Source of the DNA: Clostridiales bacterium
GTDB taxonomy: Bacteria; Bacillota; Clostridia; Oscillospirales; Oscillospiraceae
Reading direction: 5' to 3'
Length of the DNA: 48,123 bases
NCBI GenBank assembly: GCA_029010715.1
Contig: JAQXKZ010000026.1
Coordinates: forward strand, 1 to 48,123
A program made the translations under genes and the position numbers. Below the pieces are notes generated by a model that was not told the origin of the DNA, made no database searches, and saw nothing but the letters and a program-made list of their open reading frames with translations. This document shows positions 32,081 through 40,930 of this stretch, piece after piece (position 1 is the first letter of the stretch; every line of letters starts with the position of its first letter).

Positions 32081-32123
32081 ATCAGTCAGATATGCTTTAA
32101 CAGGTATCTGGCTGATTTGATTT
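32081..32123 (+). terminator. Terminator of the kinase-TRAP-VOC operon
   Basis: A 12-bp stem with one G-T pair, ATCAGTCAGATA with TATCTGGCTGAT (32081-32092, 32105-32116), followed by TTGATTT. Confidence 0.55.
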
Positions 32124-32151
32124 ATTATACATATTAAAAGGGGGACACACC

Positions 32152-35100
32152 ATGGCATCCAACAAAGTGTTCAAGACAATGGACGGCAACGAAGCGGCGG
32201 CATACGTATCGTACGCGTTTACGGAGGTCGCCACAATATACCCGATCACGCCGTCAAGCCCGATGGCGGATCATGTTGACGACTGGTCGGCCCATGGGAA
32301 AAAGAATCTGTTTGGCCAGCCGGTAAAGCTGGTTGAGCTGCAGGCCGAGTCGGGCGCGTGCGGCGCTATGCACGGCGCGCTGGAGACCGGCTCGCTCGCT
32401 ACGACCTATACCGCGTCCCAGGGCCTGATGCTGATGATCCCGCCGATGTTCCGTATTGCGGGCTCCATGCTCCCGGGCGTAATGCACGTCGCGGCAAGAA
32501 CGGTCGGCACACACTCGATCTCCATCTTCGGCGACCATTCCGACGCTATGGCCTGCCGCCAGACGGGCTTCGCCATGCTGGCGTCCGGGAGCGTGCAGGA
32601 ATGTATGGACCTCGGCGCCGTGGCGCACCTGAGCGCAATCAAAGGAAGCATACCCTTCATGCATTTCTTCGACGGCTTCCGTACCTCCCATGAGCTGCAG
32701 AAGATAGAGGTCCTGGACTATGAGGATCTCAGAGAGCTGGTCGACTGGGACGCCGTGGACGCCTTCCGCGACCACAGTCTCAACTCCGAGCACCCGTCCA
32801 TACGCTCCACCCTGCAGAATCCGGACACCTTCTTCCAGTCCCGCGAGGCCAATAACAGCGCCTACGCCGCGCTGCCCGGCATCGTGCAGAAGTACATGGA
32901 CAGCATCAATACCCTTACCGGTAAAAACTACCGCATCTTCAACTACTACGGCGCACCCGACGCGGAGCGTGTCGTCATAGCCATGGGCTCCGTCTGTGAC
33001 ACCCTCACCGAGGTCGTGGATTACCTCGTCGCCCGCGGCGAGAAGGTTGGCTTCATCCAGGTCCACCTCTACCGTCCCTTCTCCGCGCAGCACCTTATCG
33101 CCGCCCTGCCCGGGAGCGTAAAGTGCATCAGCGTGCTCGACCGCACCAAGGAACCCGGCAGCGCCGGCGAACCTCTGTACGAGGACGTCTGCACCGCTCT
33201 GGCCAACAGCGCCTTCAGCGGCGTGAGTGTCATCGGCGGCCGCTACGGCCTTTCCTCCAAGGATACCACCCCGGCACAGATGAAGGCCGTGTTCGACAAT
33301 ATGAAGGGCGAGCGGAAGAACCATTTCACCGTCGGCATCAACGACGACGTGACGCATCTGTCCCTCCCTGTCGGCGAGAACATCGTCACCTCAGGCAGGA
33401 GCGTCATATCCTGCAAGTTCTGGGGACTGGGTTCTGACGGAACAGTGGGCGCGAACAAGAACTCCATCAAGATCATTGGCGACAATACCGACCAGTACGC
33501 CCAGGCATACTTCGAGTATGACTCCAAGAAGTCCGGCGGCGTGACCAAGAGCCATCTGCGCTTCGGCCACGAGCCTATCAGGTCGGCCTACTATGTCACC
33601 ATGGCGGACTTTGTCGCCTGCCATAAGCAGTCATACATAAAGACCTATGACATCGTCTCCGAGATCAAGGAAGGCGGCACCTTCCTGCTCAACACCGAGT
33701 GGAAAGGCGACGAGCTCACGGAGCACCTGCCCAGCCGCGTCAAGAGACTGCTCGCCCAGAGACATATACACTTCTACACCATCGACGCCACCGAGATCGC
33801 CCAGGAGCTCGGCCTCGGCAACAGGACCAACTCCGTGCTGCAGTCGGCCTTTTTCAAGCTCTCGGGCATAATGCCCATCGACGAGGCGGTCAGACTCATG
33901 AAAGAAGCCGTCGTCCGCTCCTACGGTAAGAAGGGCGAGAAGGTTGTCAACATGAACTTCGCCGCCATAGACGCCGGTGTGAACAACATACGCAAGATCG
34001 ACGTTCCCGCCGAATGGGCTGAGCTCACCGACGAGCTGCGCAGTATAGACCCGACTCTGCCCAAGTACATCCGCGAGATACAGATCCCCGTCAACAACCA
34101 GTACGGCGACCTTATCCCTGTTTCCGCGTTCATGGACTATGCCGACGGCGTTACCCCGGTGGAGACCTCCAAATACGAAAAGCGCGGCATTGCAGACAAC
34201 GTACCTCAGTGGCTGCCCGAAAACTGCATCGGCTGCAACCTCTGCTCCCTGGTCTGCCCGCACGCTGCCATCCGTCCCTTCCTGTTTACCGCGGAGGAAT
34301 CGGCTGCCGCTCCCGAGGGCTGCGTAACGAAAAAGGCGCTCGGCAAGGGCATGGAGAGCTACAGCTACAGGATACAGGTCGACCCGCTTGACTGTCAGGG
34401 CTGCTCCTCCTGTGCAAATGTCTGCCCGGCAAAGAACAAGGCTCTGGTCATGAAGCCGCTCGGGAGCCAGATGCACGAACAGGCCAACTGGGACCACTGC
34501 CTGACGCTCAGCGAGAAGGCAAATCCCATGGACAAATTCAGCGTCAGGGGCAGCCAGTTCCAGCGCCCGCTGTACGAGTTCAACGGCTCCTGCGCCGGCT
34601 GCGGCGAGGCCCCGTACATGAAGCTGATGACCCAGCTCTACGGCGACAGGATGTATGTGGCCGACGCGACCGGCTGCACCTATGTCGTCGGCTCCTCTAC
34701 TCCATCCTTCCCGTATGCGAAGAATTCCCGCGGCCACGGTCCCGCGCCGTCCAACTCCCTGTTTGAGAACAACGCCGAGTACTCGCTCGGTATGTGCCTG
34801 TCTGTTGAGCAGATGCGCAATCAGGTCAAGACCAAGGCCCGCCTTGCCGCGGAATCCACCTCCGACGCGGAGCTGAAGGCGGCGCTTGAAGCATGGCTCG
34901 ACAAGGGTGACGGAGGCGAGACCCGAGAGGTGTCCGAGGCGCTGAAGCTCGCGCTGGCAAAGACTGAGGACAGCTCCGAGCCGGTAGAGTTCCTGCGCAA
35001 GCGCACCGACGCGCTCGTGAAGAAGATAATGTGGATGTACGGCGGCGACGGCTGGGCCTACGACATCGGCTACGGGGGACTGGACCACGTGCTTGCCTCC

Positions 35101-35670
35101 GGCGTGGACGTCAACATTCTTGTCGTCGACACCGAGGTATACTCCAACACAGGCGGTCAGGCGTCCAAAGCGACGCCCATCGGCGCCGTGGCGCAGTTTG
35201 CAAACGCCGGCAAGGCGACTGCAAAGAAGGATCTGGGCCGCATAGCGATGGCCTACGACGGTGTGTATGTCGCCAAGGTCGCAATGGGCGCAAGCCCGGC
35301 GCAGCTGCTGACCGCTCTGAAGGAAGCGGTGGAGCATAAGGGCCCGTCGCTGATAATCGCCTACGCACCGTGCATCAACCACGGCATAGTAAACGGCATG
35401 GGCGTGGCTCAGGCCGAGGAGAAGAAGGCGGTCGAATGCGGCTACTGGCCTCTTTTCCGCTACATTCCCGAGAATATCGACAAGGGCCTCAACCCCTTCG
35501 TGCTCGACAGCGGTGAACCCAACGGCAAGCTGCGCGAGTTCATGATGGGCGAGGTGCGCTTCGCTTCGCTGACCAGGACCTTCCCGGAGATCGCCGAGCG
35601 CCTCTTTGCCGATGCCGAGCGCCAGTGCGACGCAAGATATAAGGGATACAAGGCCCTCGCCGGCAAATAA
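32152..35670 (+). CDS. nifJ: Pyruvate:ferredoxin oxidoreductase
   Basis: A 1172-residue single-chain PFOR that oxidises pyruvate to acetyl-CoA and CO2, reducing ferredoxin. Domains in order: domain I (AYVSYAFTEVATIYPITPSS), the CoA-binding domain (AIDAGVNNIRKIDVP region), two [4Fe-4S] motifs (CIGCNLCSLVCP and CQGCSSCANVCP), a proximal-cluster segment CAGCGEAPYM, and the thiamine-pyrophosphate domain (GGDGWAYDIGYGGLDHVLASG split here as GGDGWAYDIGYG and GLDHVL). Length is normal. GGGGG precedes the ATG. It sits alone between the sugar operon and the regulator, so pyruvate may be a pathway product, but it could also be the cell's housekeeping enzyme. Confidence 0.95.
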   Translation: MASNKVFKTMDGNEAAAYVSYAFTEVATIYPITPSSPMADHVDDWSAHGKKNLFGQPVKLVELQAESGACGAMHGALETGSLATTYTASQGLMLMIPPMFRIAGSMLPGVMHVAARTVGTHSISIFGDHSDAMACRQTGFAMLASGSVQECMDLGAVAHLSAIKGSIPFMHFFDGFRTSHELQKIEVLDYEDLRELVDWDAVDAFRDHSLNSEHPSIRSTLQNPDTFFQSREANNSAYAALPGIVQKYMDSINTLTGKNYRIFNYYGAPDAERVVIAMGSVCDTLTEVVDYLVARGEKVGFIQVHLYRPFSAQHLIAALPGSVKCISVLDRTKEPGSAGEPLYEDVCTALANSAFSGVSVIGGRYGLSSKDTTPAQMKAVFDNMKGERKNHFTVGINDDVTHLSLPVGENIVTSGRSVISCKFWGLGSDGTVGANKNSIKIIGDNTDQYAQAYFEYDSKKSGGVTKSHLRFGHEPIRSAYYVTMADFVACHKQSYIKTYDIVSEIKEGGTFLLNTEWKGDELTEHLPSRVKRLLAQRHIHFYTIDATEIAQELGLGNRTNSVLQSAFFKLSGIMPIDEAVRLMKEAVVRSYGKKGEKVVNMNFAAIDAGVNNIRKIDVPAEWAELTDELRSIDPTLPKYIREIQIPVNNQYGDLIPVSAFMDYADGVTPVETSKYEKRGIADNVPQWLPENCIGCNLCSLVCPHAAIRPFLFTAEESAAAPEGCVTKKALGKGMESYSYRIQVDPLDCQGCSSCANVCPAKNKALVMKPLGSQMHEQANWDHCLTLSEKANPMDKFSVRGSQFQRPLYEFNGSCAGCGEAPYMKLMTQLYGDRMYVADATGCTYVVGSSTPSFPYAKNSRGHGPAPSNSLFENNAEYSLGMCLSVEQMRNQVKTKARLAAESTSDAELKAALEAWLDKGDGGETREVSEALKLALAKTEDSSEPVEFLRKRTDALVKKIMWMYGGDGWAYDIGYGGLDHVLASGVDVNILVVDTEVYSNTGGQASKATPIGAVAQFANAGKATAKKDLGRIAMAYDGVYVAKVAMGASPAQLLTALKEAVEHKGPSLIIAYAPCINHGIVNGMGVAQAEEKKAVECGYWPLFRYIPENIDKGLNPFVLDSGEPNGKLREFMMGEVRFASLTRTFPEIAERLFADAERQCDARYKGYKALAGK

Positions 35671-35776
35671 TCCAAAAAATACAAGCGCCAAAAGCTCAGA
35701 CCCGATGAGCGGATTTTGAATCAGGCCCTTCGGGCAGCTCGGCATTTTGAATGTTGTCAGAATGCCCGGCGCATCA

Positions 35777-35850
35777 AGCTTGCCGGAAAGCCGTATCCGG
35801 CTTTCCGGCAAGCTGAACAGGGCCGCCGCCGTGCGGCCCTGTTATTATTA
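35777..35850 (+). terminator. nifJ terminator region (two hairpins)
   Basis: A perfect 17-bp stem (35777-35793 with 35798-35814) is followed by a 10-bp stem ACAGGGCCGC/GCGGCCCTGT and TATTATTA. Confidence 0.65.
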
Positions 35851-35869
35851 CTGCCTCTGGATACCGAAA

Positions 35870-35905
35870 AAAAGTGCAACACTTTTACAACTGATGTGTT
35901 ATAAT
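35870..35905 (+). promoter_or_regulatory. Promoter and possible operator of the sigma-54 activator gene
   Basis: TATAAT at 35900-35905 with no good -35 box. The inverted repeat AAAAGTG-CAA-CACTTTT (35870-35886) sits where the -35 would be, so an activator or repressor may bind there. Confidence 0.4.
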
Positions 35906-35945
35906 GTAACGCATAGCTGAGCGGCTGCACTGACGGAGGATGAAT

Positions 35946-37847
35946 ATGAAAGAGATAGCTTTGCTTGTCAACAGCGACGATATGGTCAGCACCGTTAACG
36001 ACGCCATAAAACACGCGGGAGCCGAGAGTGAGATAGAGACGGTGATGACGCATACCTATGAGGGGAGTCTCAATATTGCGCGGGAATTTGAAGCCCGGGG
36101 CGGAAGGCTGATAATCGCCCGCGGCGGCCACGCGAGGGTGATACGCGAGTCGGACATAGGCATACCTGTTTCTATGATCCCTTTTACCGGCAACAATATC
36201 GTGAACATGCTGAGAAGAGCCGCGGACGAATGGGGGGAATTTGCCGTCATCGGAAACCCTACCATGATCCAGATGACCCGTGAGCTGGAACGTCCCATAG
36301 GCGCGAAGATACACTACTATGAGATAAACCAGTGGGCGGACTTCGACTCGATTATGCCTGAAATAAGAAGCAACGGTATAAAGGCTGTCGTAGGCGGATA
36401 CGACGCCGCGCGCTCGGCGCGGACCTACGGCCTGCACGACTACTGCCTGAAAACCAGTGAGTACGAGGTGCTGACGGCCATAATGGAGGCCAAGAGCCTC
36501 CTGTCGGCGCTGGACCGCGACCGCCATTGGGACAGGATGTTCGAGGCCGCGCTCAACACGATAGGCGAGGGTGTTGTCGTGACGGATGTCGACGGCAACG
36601 TGACGCACGCGAACCACCGTGCCGTGAAGATACTCGGGCATGACGGGATACTGAACCATCTGCCCTCGGCGGAGATGTGCCGTATGCTGGAGAAAGTGGT
36701 TGAGACCCGCGAGCCGATATACGACGAGTTGTTTGAATACAACGAGTACAAGTTTTCCACATCCTTCCTGCCGATAAAGGGCAATGAGGACAACCTTGTG
36801 CTTGTCATGCAGGAGGTCGAGTATGTACACAAGATAGAACGCAAGATAAGGCAGAAGCTGGCAAACAAGGGCCTTGTTGCCAAGAACAGCTTCGACAACA
36901 TATATGCCGAAAGCCCCGCCGTCCGGCAGGCGGTGCGCGTGGCGAAGCAGTACGCCGTGGTCAACTCATCGGTGCTCATCTCCGGTGAGACAGGCACCGG
37001 CAAGGAGATGTTTGCCCAGAGCATACATAACTACTCCAACCGCTGCGATGAGGCCTTTGTCGCGGTAAACTGCGCGACCATACCGGCAAACCTCCTGGAA
37101 TCGGAGCTGTTCGGCTATGTCGAGGGCGCGTTCACCGGGGCCAAGCGCGGCGGTAAGATAGGCTTGTTCGAGCTGGCTCACAAGGGCACAATATTTCTCG
37201 ACGAGATAGGCGAGACGAGTCTGGACATGCAGGCGCGCCTGCTCAGAGTGCTGGAGGAGCATGAGATAATGCGCGTGGGCGACGATAAGGTCATACCCAT
37301 AGACATAAGGGTAATCGCCGCGTCGAACCGCGACCTGAAGAAGATGGTCGAGGAGGGCAAGTTCCGCAGCGACTTTTACTACAGACTGGATGTGCTCTCG
37401 CTTCAGCTGCCGCCGCTGCGCGAGTGCAGAGAGAATATAGCCGCGCTTATAGAGCATTTCAGCCGCCGTTATGCCGACGAGAACGGCAAGCACAGGCTTG
37501 AATATGCCCCGGAGAGTCTGGAGATACTGACAAATTACGGATGGCCGGGCAATGTGCGTGAGCTTAAAAACGTTGTCGAGAGACTGGTCGTCACAAACTC
37601 CGGCGGAGTGGTCCAGCCTTCGGACGCGCTCGGCGCGCTGCATCTCAGACAGGATGAGATCCCCGCCCCTCCGGAGCCTGCCGGCGGGGAAATGGGCCTT
37701 ATCAGCGCCGCGGAGATGAACCTGATCCGCGAGGTGCTGAAGGAGTGCGGCGGAAACAAGACGGCAGCGGCTAAGAAGCTCGGCATAAGCCGGCCGACTC
37801 TGCACCGGCGGCTGAAGCTGATGGGGGAGCCGGCGGATGAGGCTTGA
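35946..37847 (+). CDS. PrpR-type sigma-54-dependent activator
   Basis: A 633-residue enhancer-binding protein. The N-terminal part (about 1-190) is a PrpR_N receptor domain (GGRLIIARGGHARVIR), followed by a PAS domain (about 200-300; ALNTIGEGVVVTDVDGNV). The AAA+ domain (about 330-560) has Walker A GETGTGKE, the sigma-54 contact motif GAFTGA and Walker B TIFLDEIGE. A Fis-type HTH ends the protein (NKTAAAKKLGISRPTLHRRL). ATG 35946 has GGAGG 6 bases upstream. It is the obvious activator for the sigma-54 promoters at 19394, 24374 and 38932; the effector is probably the pathway substrate or an intermediate. Confidence 0.92.
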   Translation: MKEIALLVNSDDMVSTVNDAIKHAGAESEIETVMTHTYEGSLNIAREFEARGGRLIIARGGHARVIRESDIGIPVSMIPFTGNNIVNMLRRAADEWGEFAVIGNPTMIQMTRELERPIGAKIHYYEINQWADFDSIMPEIRSNGIKAVVGGYDAARSARTYGLHDYCLKTSEYEVLTAIMEAKSLLSALDRDRHWDRMFEAALNTIGEGVVVTDVDGNVTHANHRAVKILGHDGILNHLPSAEMCRMLEKVVETREPIYDELFEYNEYKFSTSFLPIKGNEDNLVLVMQEVEYVHKIERKIRQKLANKGLVAKNSFDNIYAESPAVRQAVRVAKQYAVVNSSVLISGETGTGKEMFAQSIHNYSNRCDEAFVAVNCATIPANLLESELFGYVEGAFTGAKRGGKIGLFELAHKGTIFLDEIGETSLDMQARLLRVLEEHEIMRVGDDKVIPIDIRVIAASNRDLKKMVEEGKFRSDFYYRLDVLSLQLPPLRECRENIAALIEHFSRRYADENGKHRLEYAPESLEILTNYGWPGNVRELKNVVERLVVTNSGGVVQPSDALGALHLRQDEIPAPPEPAGGEMGLISAAEMNLIREVLKECGGNKTAAAKKLGISRPTLHRRLKLMGEPADEA

Positions 37848-38742
37848 AGCGACGGTACGCAGCGCCGCGCTGGCTGCCCGCTGCAGAGCCGGAGAAAGGC
37901 TGGAGGTGCAGGGCGTTTTCAGCGGCGCCGTGTATTTTTCCGGTAAGGGCGGCGCCTGCCTGATGCTGCATGACAGCTGCCGGGGCAGCCTTCCCTTCGG
38001 CTTCGCGGCGGACGGGCTGGAGGGACACGGACGCGGTCTCGGCGCGGAACCGGGCATGTACGCCGAGCTTTGTGCCGGCGTCCTGACCGTACCGCAGGCG
38101 GGGCTGGAGATCAGGCTGAGGTATGTTCCGGAGGAGGACGCGGCCTCAGCCTGCCCGTCCCGGGAAGAGTTCTCCATGATACGGTCAAACGCAATGGCGG
38201 CCCTGGAGAGACGGGAGGCGTCCCTGCTGCCGTACGCGGAGTTCCGGGAAAGTCTGCCGGCGGGGCAGACGCCGTCTGATCCCTTCGCCGCCGCCGGCGC
38301 CGTCGGAGTGGCGCTGCTGACAGAGGCGCTCACCGCCGCGGACGGGGAGCTGTGTGAGGCGGCGCTGATGAAGCTGCTCGGGCTTGGCCGCGGGCTGACC
38401 CCCTCGTTTGATGATTTCGTATGCGCCGCGGTGTTTACGCTCAACTACTCCGCAAAAAACTGGGGCCACGGCGCAGAACAGGCCGCCTGCCTGAGCAGGG
38501 CGGTCAGGAAGCTCGCCGCGGGAAGGACCGGTTCATACAGCGCGGCTTACCTGCTCGCCGCGGCGGAAGGCGGCGATATATCCGTACTTCGGCGCTGCCT
38601 GCAGGAAAGGGATGAAACGGAACACGCGGACTGTATCGGCCGACTGCTGAGAGTCGGCAGCAGCTCTGGAACGGATATGCTCTGCGGGCTGCTGTACGCG
38701 CTCGGCTGTCTGAGGAAAACAGCTTTGCGCATGATACAGTAA
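37837..38742 (+). CDS. DUF2877 protein (YlbF/AllH family)
   Basis: A 301-residue DUF2877 protein, the family of E. coli YlbF (AllH), third part of the oxamate carbamoyltransferase system with FdrA and DUF1116. The family core is LLGLGRGLTPSFDDFVCAAV (Gly-rich loop, then an Asp pair) and, near the end, VGSSSGTDMLCGLLYALG. It starts inside the last codons of the activator gene (11-base overlap), so regulator and enzyme part are co-translated. Unlike fdrA and DUF1116 it is thus not under its own sigma-54 promoter. Confidence 0.82.
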   Translation: MRLEATVRSAALAARCRAGERLEVQGVFSGAVYFSGKGGACLMLHDSCRGSLPFGFAADGLEGHGRGLGAEPGMYAELCAGVLTVPQAGLEIRLRYVPEEDAASACPSREEFSMIRSNAMAALERREASLLPYAEFRESLPAGQTPSDPFAAAGAVGVALLTEALTAADGELCEAALMKLLGLGRGLTPSFDDFVCAAVFTLNYSAKNWGHGAEQAACLSRAVRKLAAGRTGSYSAAYLLAAAEGGDISVLRRCLQERDETEHADCIGRLLRVGSSSGTDMLCGLLYALGCLRKTALRMIQ

Positions 38743-38755
38743 AAAAATGATACAC
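38736..38755 (+). promoter_or_regulatory. Candidate activator site upstream of the transketolase operon
   Basis: ACAGTAAAAAAATGATACAC matches 24228-24247 at 18 of 20 positions. ATGATACA occurs twice here, at 38731 and 38747. It lies about 180 bases upstream of the sigma-54 promoter. Confidence 0.45.
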
Positions 38756-38931
38756 TGCCGTCATGTAAGCCCGCACTGCGATTAACAGCGGACAGGCGGG
38801 ACGGCGGGCTTGACGTCGGCATAAGTACGGCGCGCTGCCAAAACGGCTCCAAAAGCGGCTTCTCCGGAGCGGGAGACGGCCGGGAAGCTTGTTTTGCGGC
38901 GCGCTCTTTTTTTGAAAAAAGTTGGCATGAA

Positions 38932-38948
38932 TGTTGCTTAAATAAAAG
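38932..38948 (+). promoter_or_regulatory. Sigma-54 promoter of the transketolase operon
   Basis: TTGGCATGAATGTTGCT: GG and GC ten bases apart, one departure from consensus. It lies 65 bases upstream of the first transketolase gene. Confidence 0.82.
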
Positions 38949-39012
38949 CAGACAAAAGGCACAGAACAAAACTGCAAAATATACATCACAAATCTGAGGA
39001 GGACTGATTTCA

Positions 39013-39867
39013 ATGGCTGACAGAGAAACTATTGAGCGCCTTAAAGATCAGGCACTGGAAATGCGTGAGCTCGTGCTCAAGCTCTCCGCTAAAACCGTTA
39101 TCCATCTTGGCGGCGACCTGTCCATGGCTGACATGATGACGGCGCTCTATATGTACAAGATGAAGAAAAATCTTGATTACCCCGGCAAGTGGCCCGAGCG
39201 CGACCGCTTCGTGCTGTCCAAGGGACACGGCGCCGGCTGCCTGTATATCGCCATGGCAATGGCCGGCTACGGCAGCATCGACGAGATATTCAACACCTAC
39301 GGCGCGTGGGGCAGCCGCTACGGCATGCACCCCTGTAAAAACCAGAATCCCGGCATGGAGGTCTCCTCCGGCTCTCTGGGGCACGGACTCACTCTCTGCT
39401 CCGGTCTGGCGCTGGCGGCAAAGGAGCGCGGCGATAAGCATCATGTGTTCACCATGCTCGGCGACGGCGAGTGCAACGAGGGCGCCGTCTGGGAGGGCGC
39501 GATGATGGCCGCCCACTATAAGCTCGGCAATCTGGTCGCGCTGGTCGACAGGAACATGGTCTCGCTCAGCTCTCCGACGGAGGAGTACTACGGCGGCATG
39601 AGGCTCGAGCCGCTCGGCGACAAGTTCAAAGCCTTCGGCTGGAACGTCGTTGAGATCAACGGCAACTGTATGGAAGAGGTCGTGAACGCGCTGGACAACA
39701 TCCCCGACGCGGATTCCGACGTCCCCACCGTTATCATTGGCCACACCATAAAGGGCTACGGCGTCTCCTTTATGGAAGGCAAGGCCGAATGGCATCACGG
39801 TATGCTGACCGATCCCGAGCTTCTGAAGAAGGCTCTGGAAGACGTCAGGCAGACCCGCTGCAGATAA
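39013..39867 (+). CDS. Transketolase, N-terminal subunit
   Basis: A 284-residue protein equal to the thiamine-pyrophosphate-binding half of transketolase. The pyrophosphate and Mg motif is GDGECNEGAVWEGAMMA through VDRNM, and the substrate-side KGHGAGCLYIAMAM is present. Split transketolases of this sort act on various ketoses, and in several anaerobic pathways on modified or branched sugars. GGAGGA lies 9 bases upstream. The partner subunit starts 13 bases after the stop. Confidence 0.92.
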   Translation: MADRETIERLKDQALEMRELVLKLSAKTVIHLGGDLSMADMMTALYMYKMKKNLDYPGKWPERDRFVLSKGHGAGCLYIAMAMAGYGSIDEIFNTYGAWGSRYGMHPCKNQNPGMEVSSGSLGHGLTLCSGLALAAKERGDKHHVFTMLGDGECNEGAVWEGAMMAAHYKLGNLVALVDRNMVSLSSPTEEYYGGMRLEPLGDKFKAFGWNVVEINGNCMEEVVNALDNIPDADSDVPTVIIGHTIKGYGVSFMEGKAEWHHGMLTDPELLKKALEDVRQTRCR

Positions 39868-39880
39868 GGAGGGTATTACA

Positions 39881-40831
39881 ATGATCGAAACATATGGACT
39901 TCGCGAAAAGCTCGGCAACGCCAGGCCCGAACTGGATAAGGCAATGCAGGAATATGCGGTAAAAAACCCGGAGTTCCGTCTGATCTCGGCCGACGTCGGC
40001 CGTGCGGGCATGCCCGAATTTATAAAGAAATTCCCCAGGCAGTACTACAATACAGGCATCGCCGAGATGGCGGCCATGGACCTTGCCGCCGGTTTGGCCC
40101 TTGAGGGCTACAGGCCCTGGATCTACGGCATGTCCGTATTCAACACTCTCCGCGCGGGCGAGGGCATCAGGACCAATATGTGCTACCAGCATGCAAACGT
40201 AAAAATAATCGGCTGCAACACCGGCCTGTGTCAGGGCCCCTGCGGCTCCACGCACTATGCGCTTGAGGATCTCGCCATCCTGCGTACCTTCCCCGAGCTG
40301 ACGCTCTGCGTCCCCTGCGACGCGAATCAGGCGGTCAAGGCTTTTGAGGCGGCGAACGGGATCGAGGGTCCCGTGTATCTGCGTCTCGGCAACGGCCGCG
40401 GCGAGTCCGACGTCTACAAAAACGACTATAAGTTCGAGTTCGGTAAGGGGATCGAGATCATGGAGGGCAAGGACGGCTGCATCATCGCCTGCGGCATGAT
40501 GGTACCCTACGCGGTCGAGGCTGCAAAGCAGCTGAGAGCGGAGGGCATGGATGTCGGCGTTGTCGACATGCATACGCTCAAGCCTCTCGACACAGAGCTT
40601 ATATGCAAGGTCGCAAAACAGTGCGGCAGAATAGTCACCTGCGAGGACGCCTTCATCATCGGCGGTCTGGGCGGAGCGGTCTGCGAGACCGTGGCTGAAA
40701 GCGGTATCCCCTGCAAAGTCAAGCGCCTGGGCGTGCCCGACCTGTTCCCGGGCTTCGGTTCTTTCGACGAACAGATGGAGCACCTCGGCTTTGGCGTGAA
40801 GGCTATGAAGGAAGCGATAAAGGCGCTCTGA
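39881..40831 (+). CDS. Transketolase, C-terminal subunit
   Basis: A 316-residue protein made of the pyrimidine-binding and C-terminal domains of transketolase. The catalytic Glu lies in NTGIAEMAAMDLAAGLAL, followed by GCNTGLCQGPCGSTHYALED and the C-terminal regulatory-like domain. GGAGGG precedes the ATG. With the preceding gene it forms a complete enzyme. Housekeeping transketolase is usually encoded elsewhere, so this pair is likely dedicated to the catabolic island. Confidence 0.92.
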   Translation: MIETYGLREKLGNARPELDKAMQEYAVKNPEFRLISADVGRAGMPEFIKKFPRQYYNTGIAEMAAMDLAAGLALEGYRPWIYGMSVFNTLRAGEGIRTNMCYQHANVKIIGCNTGLCQGPCGSTHYALEDLAILRTFPELTLCVPCDANQAVKAFEAANGIEGPVYLRLGNGRGESDVYKNDYKFEFGKGIEIMEGKDGCIIACGMMVPYAVEAAKQLRAEGMDVGVVDMHTLKPLDTELICKVAKQCGRIVTCEDAFIIGGLGGAVCETVAESGIPCKVKRLGVPDLFPGFGSFDEQMEHLGFGVKAMKEAIKAL

Positions 40832-40930
40832 GCCGCGTGCCGACGCGTTCCCGCCGTCCGCGGGGGCGCAGAATATCACAGGCCGGATGCATATTCATCG
40901 GGTCAATACCTGTGTATGGAGGAGTACTGC

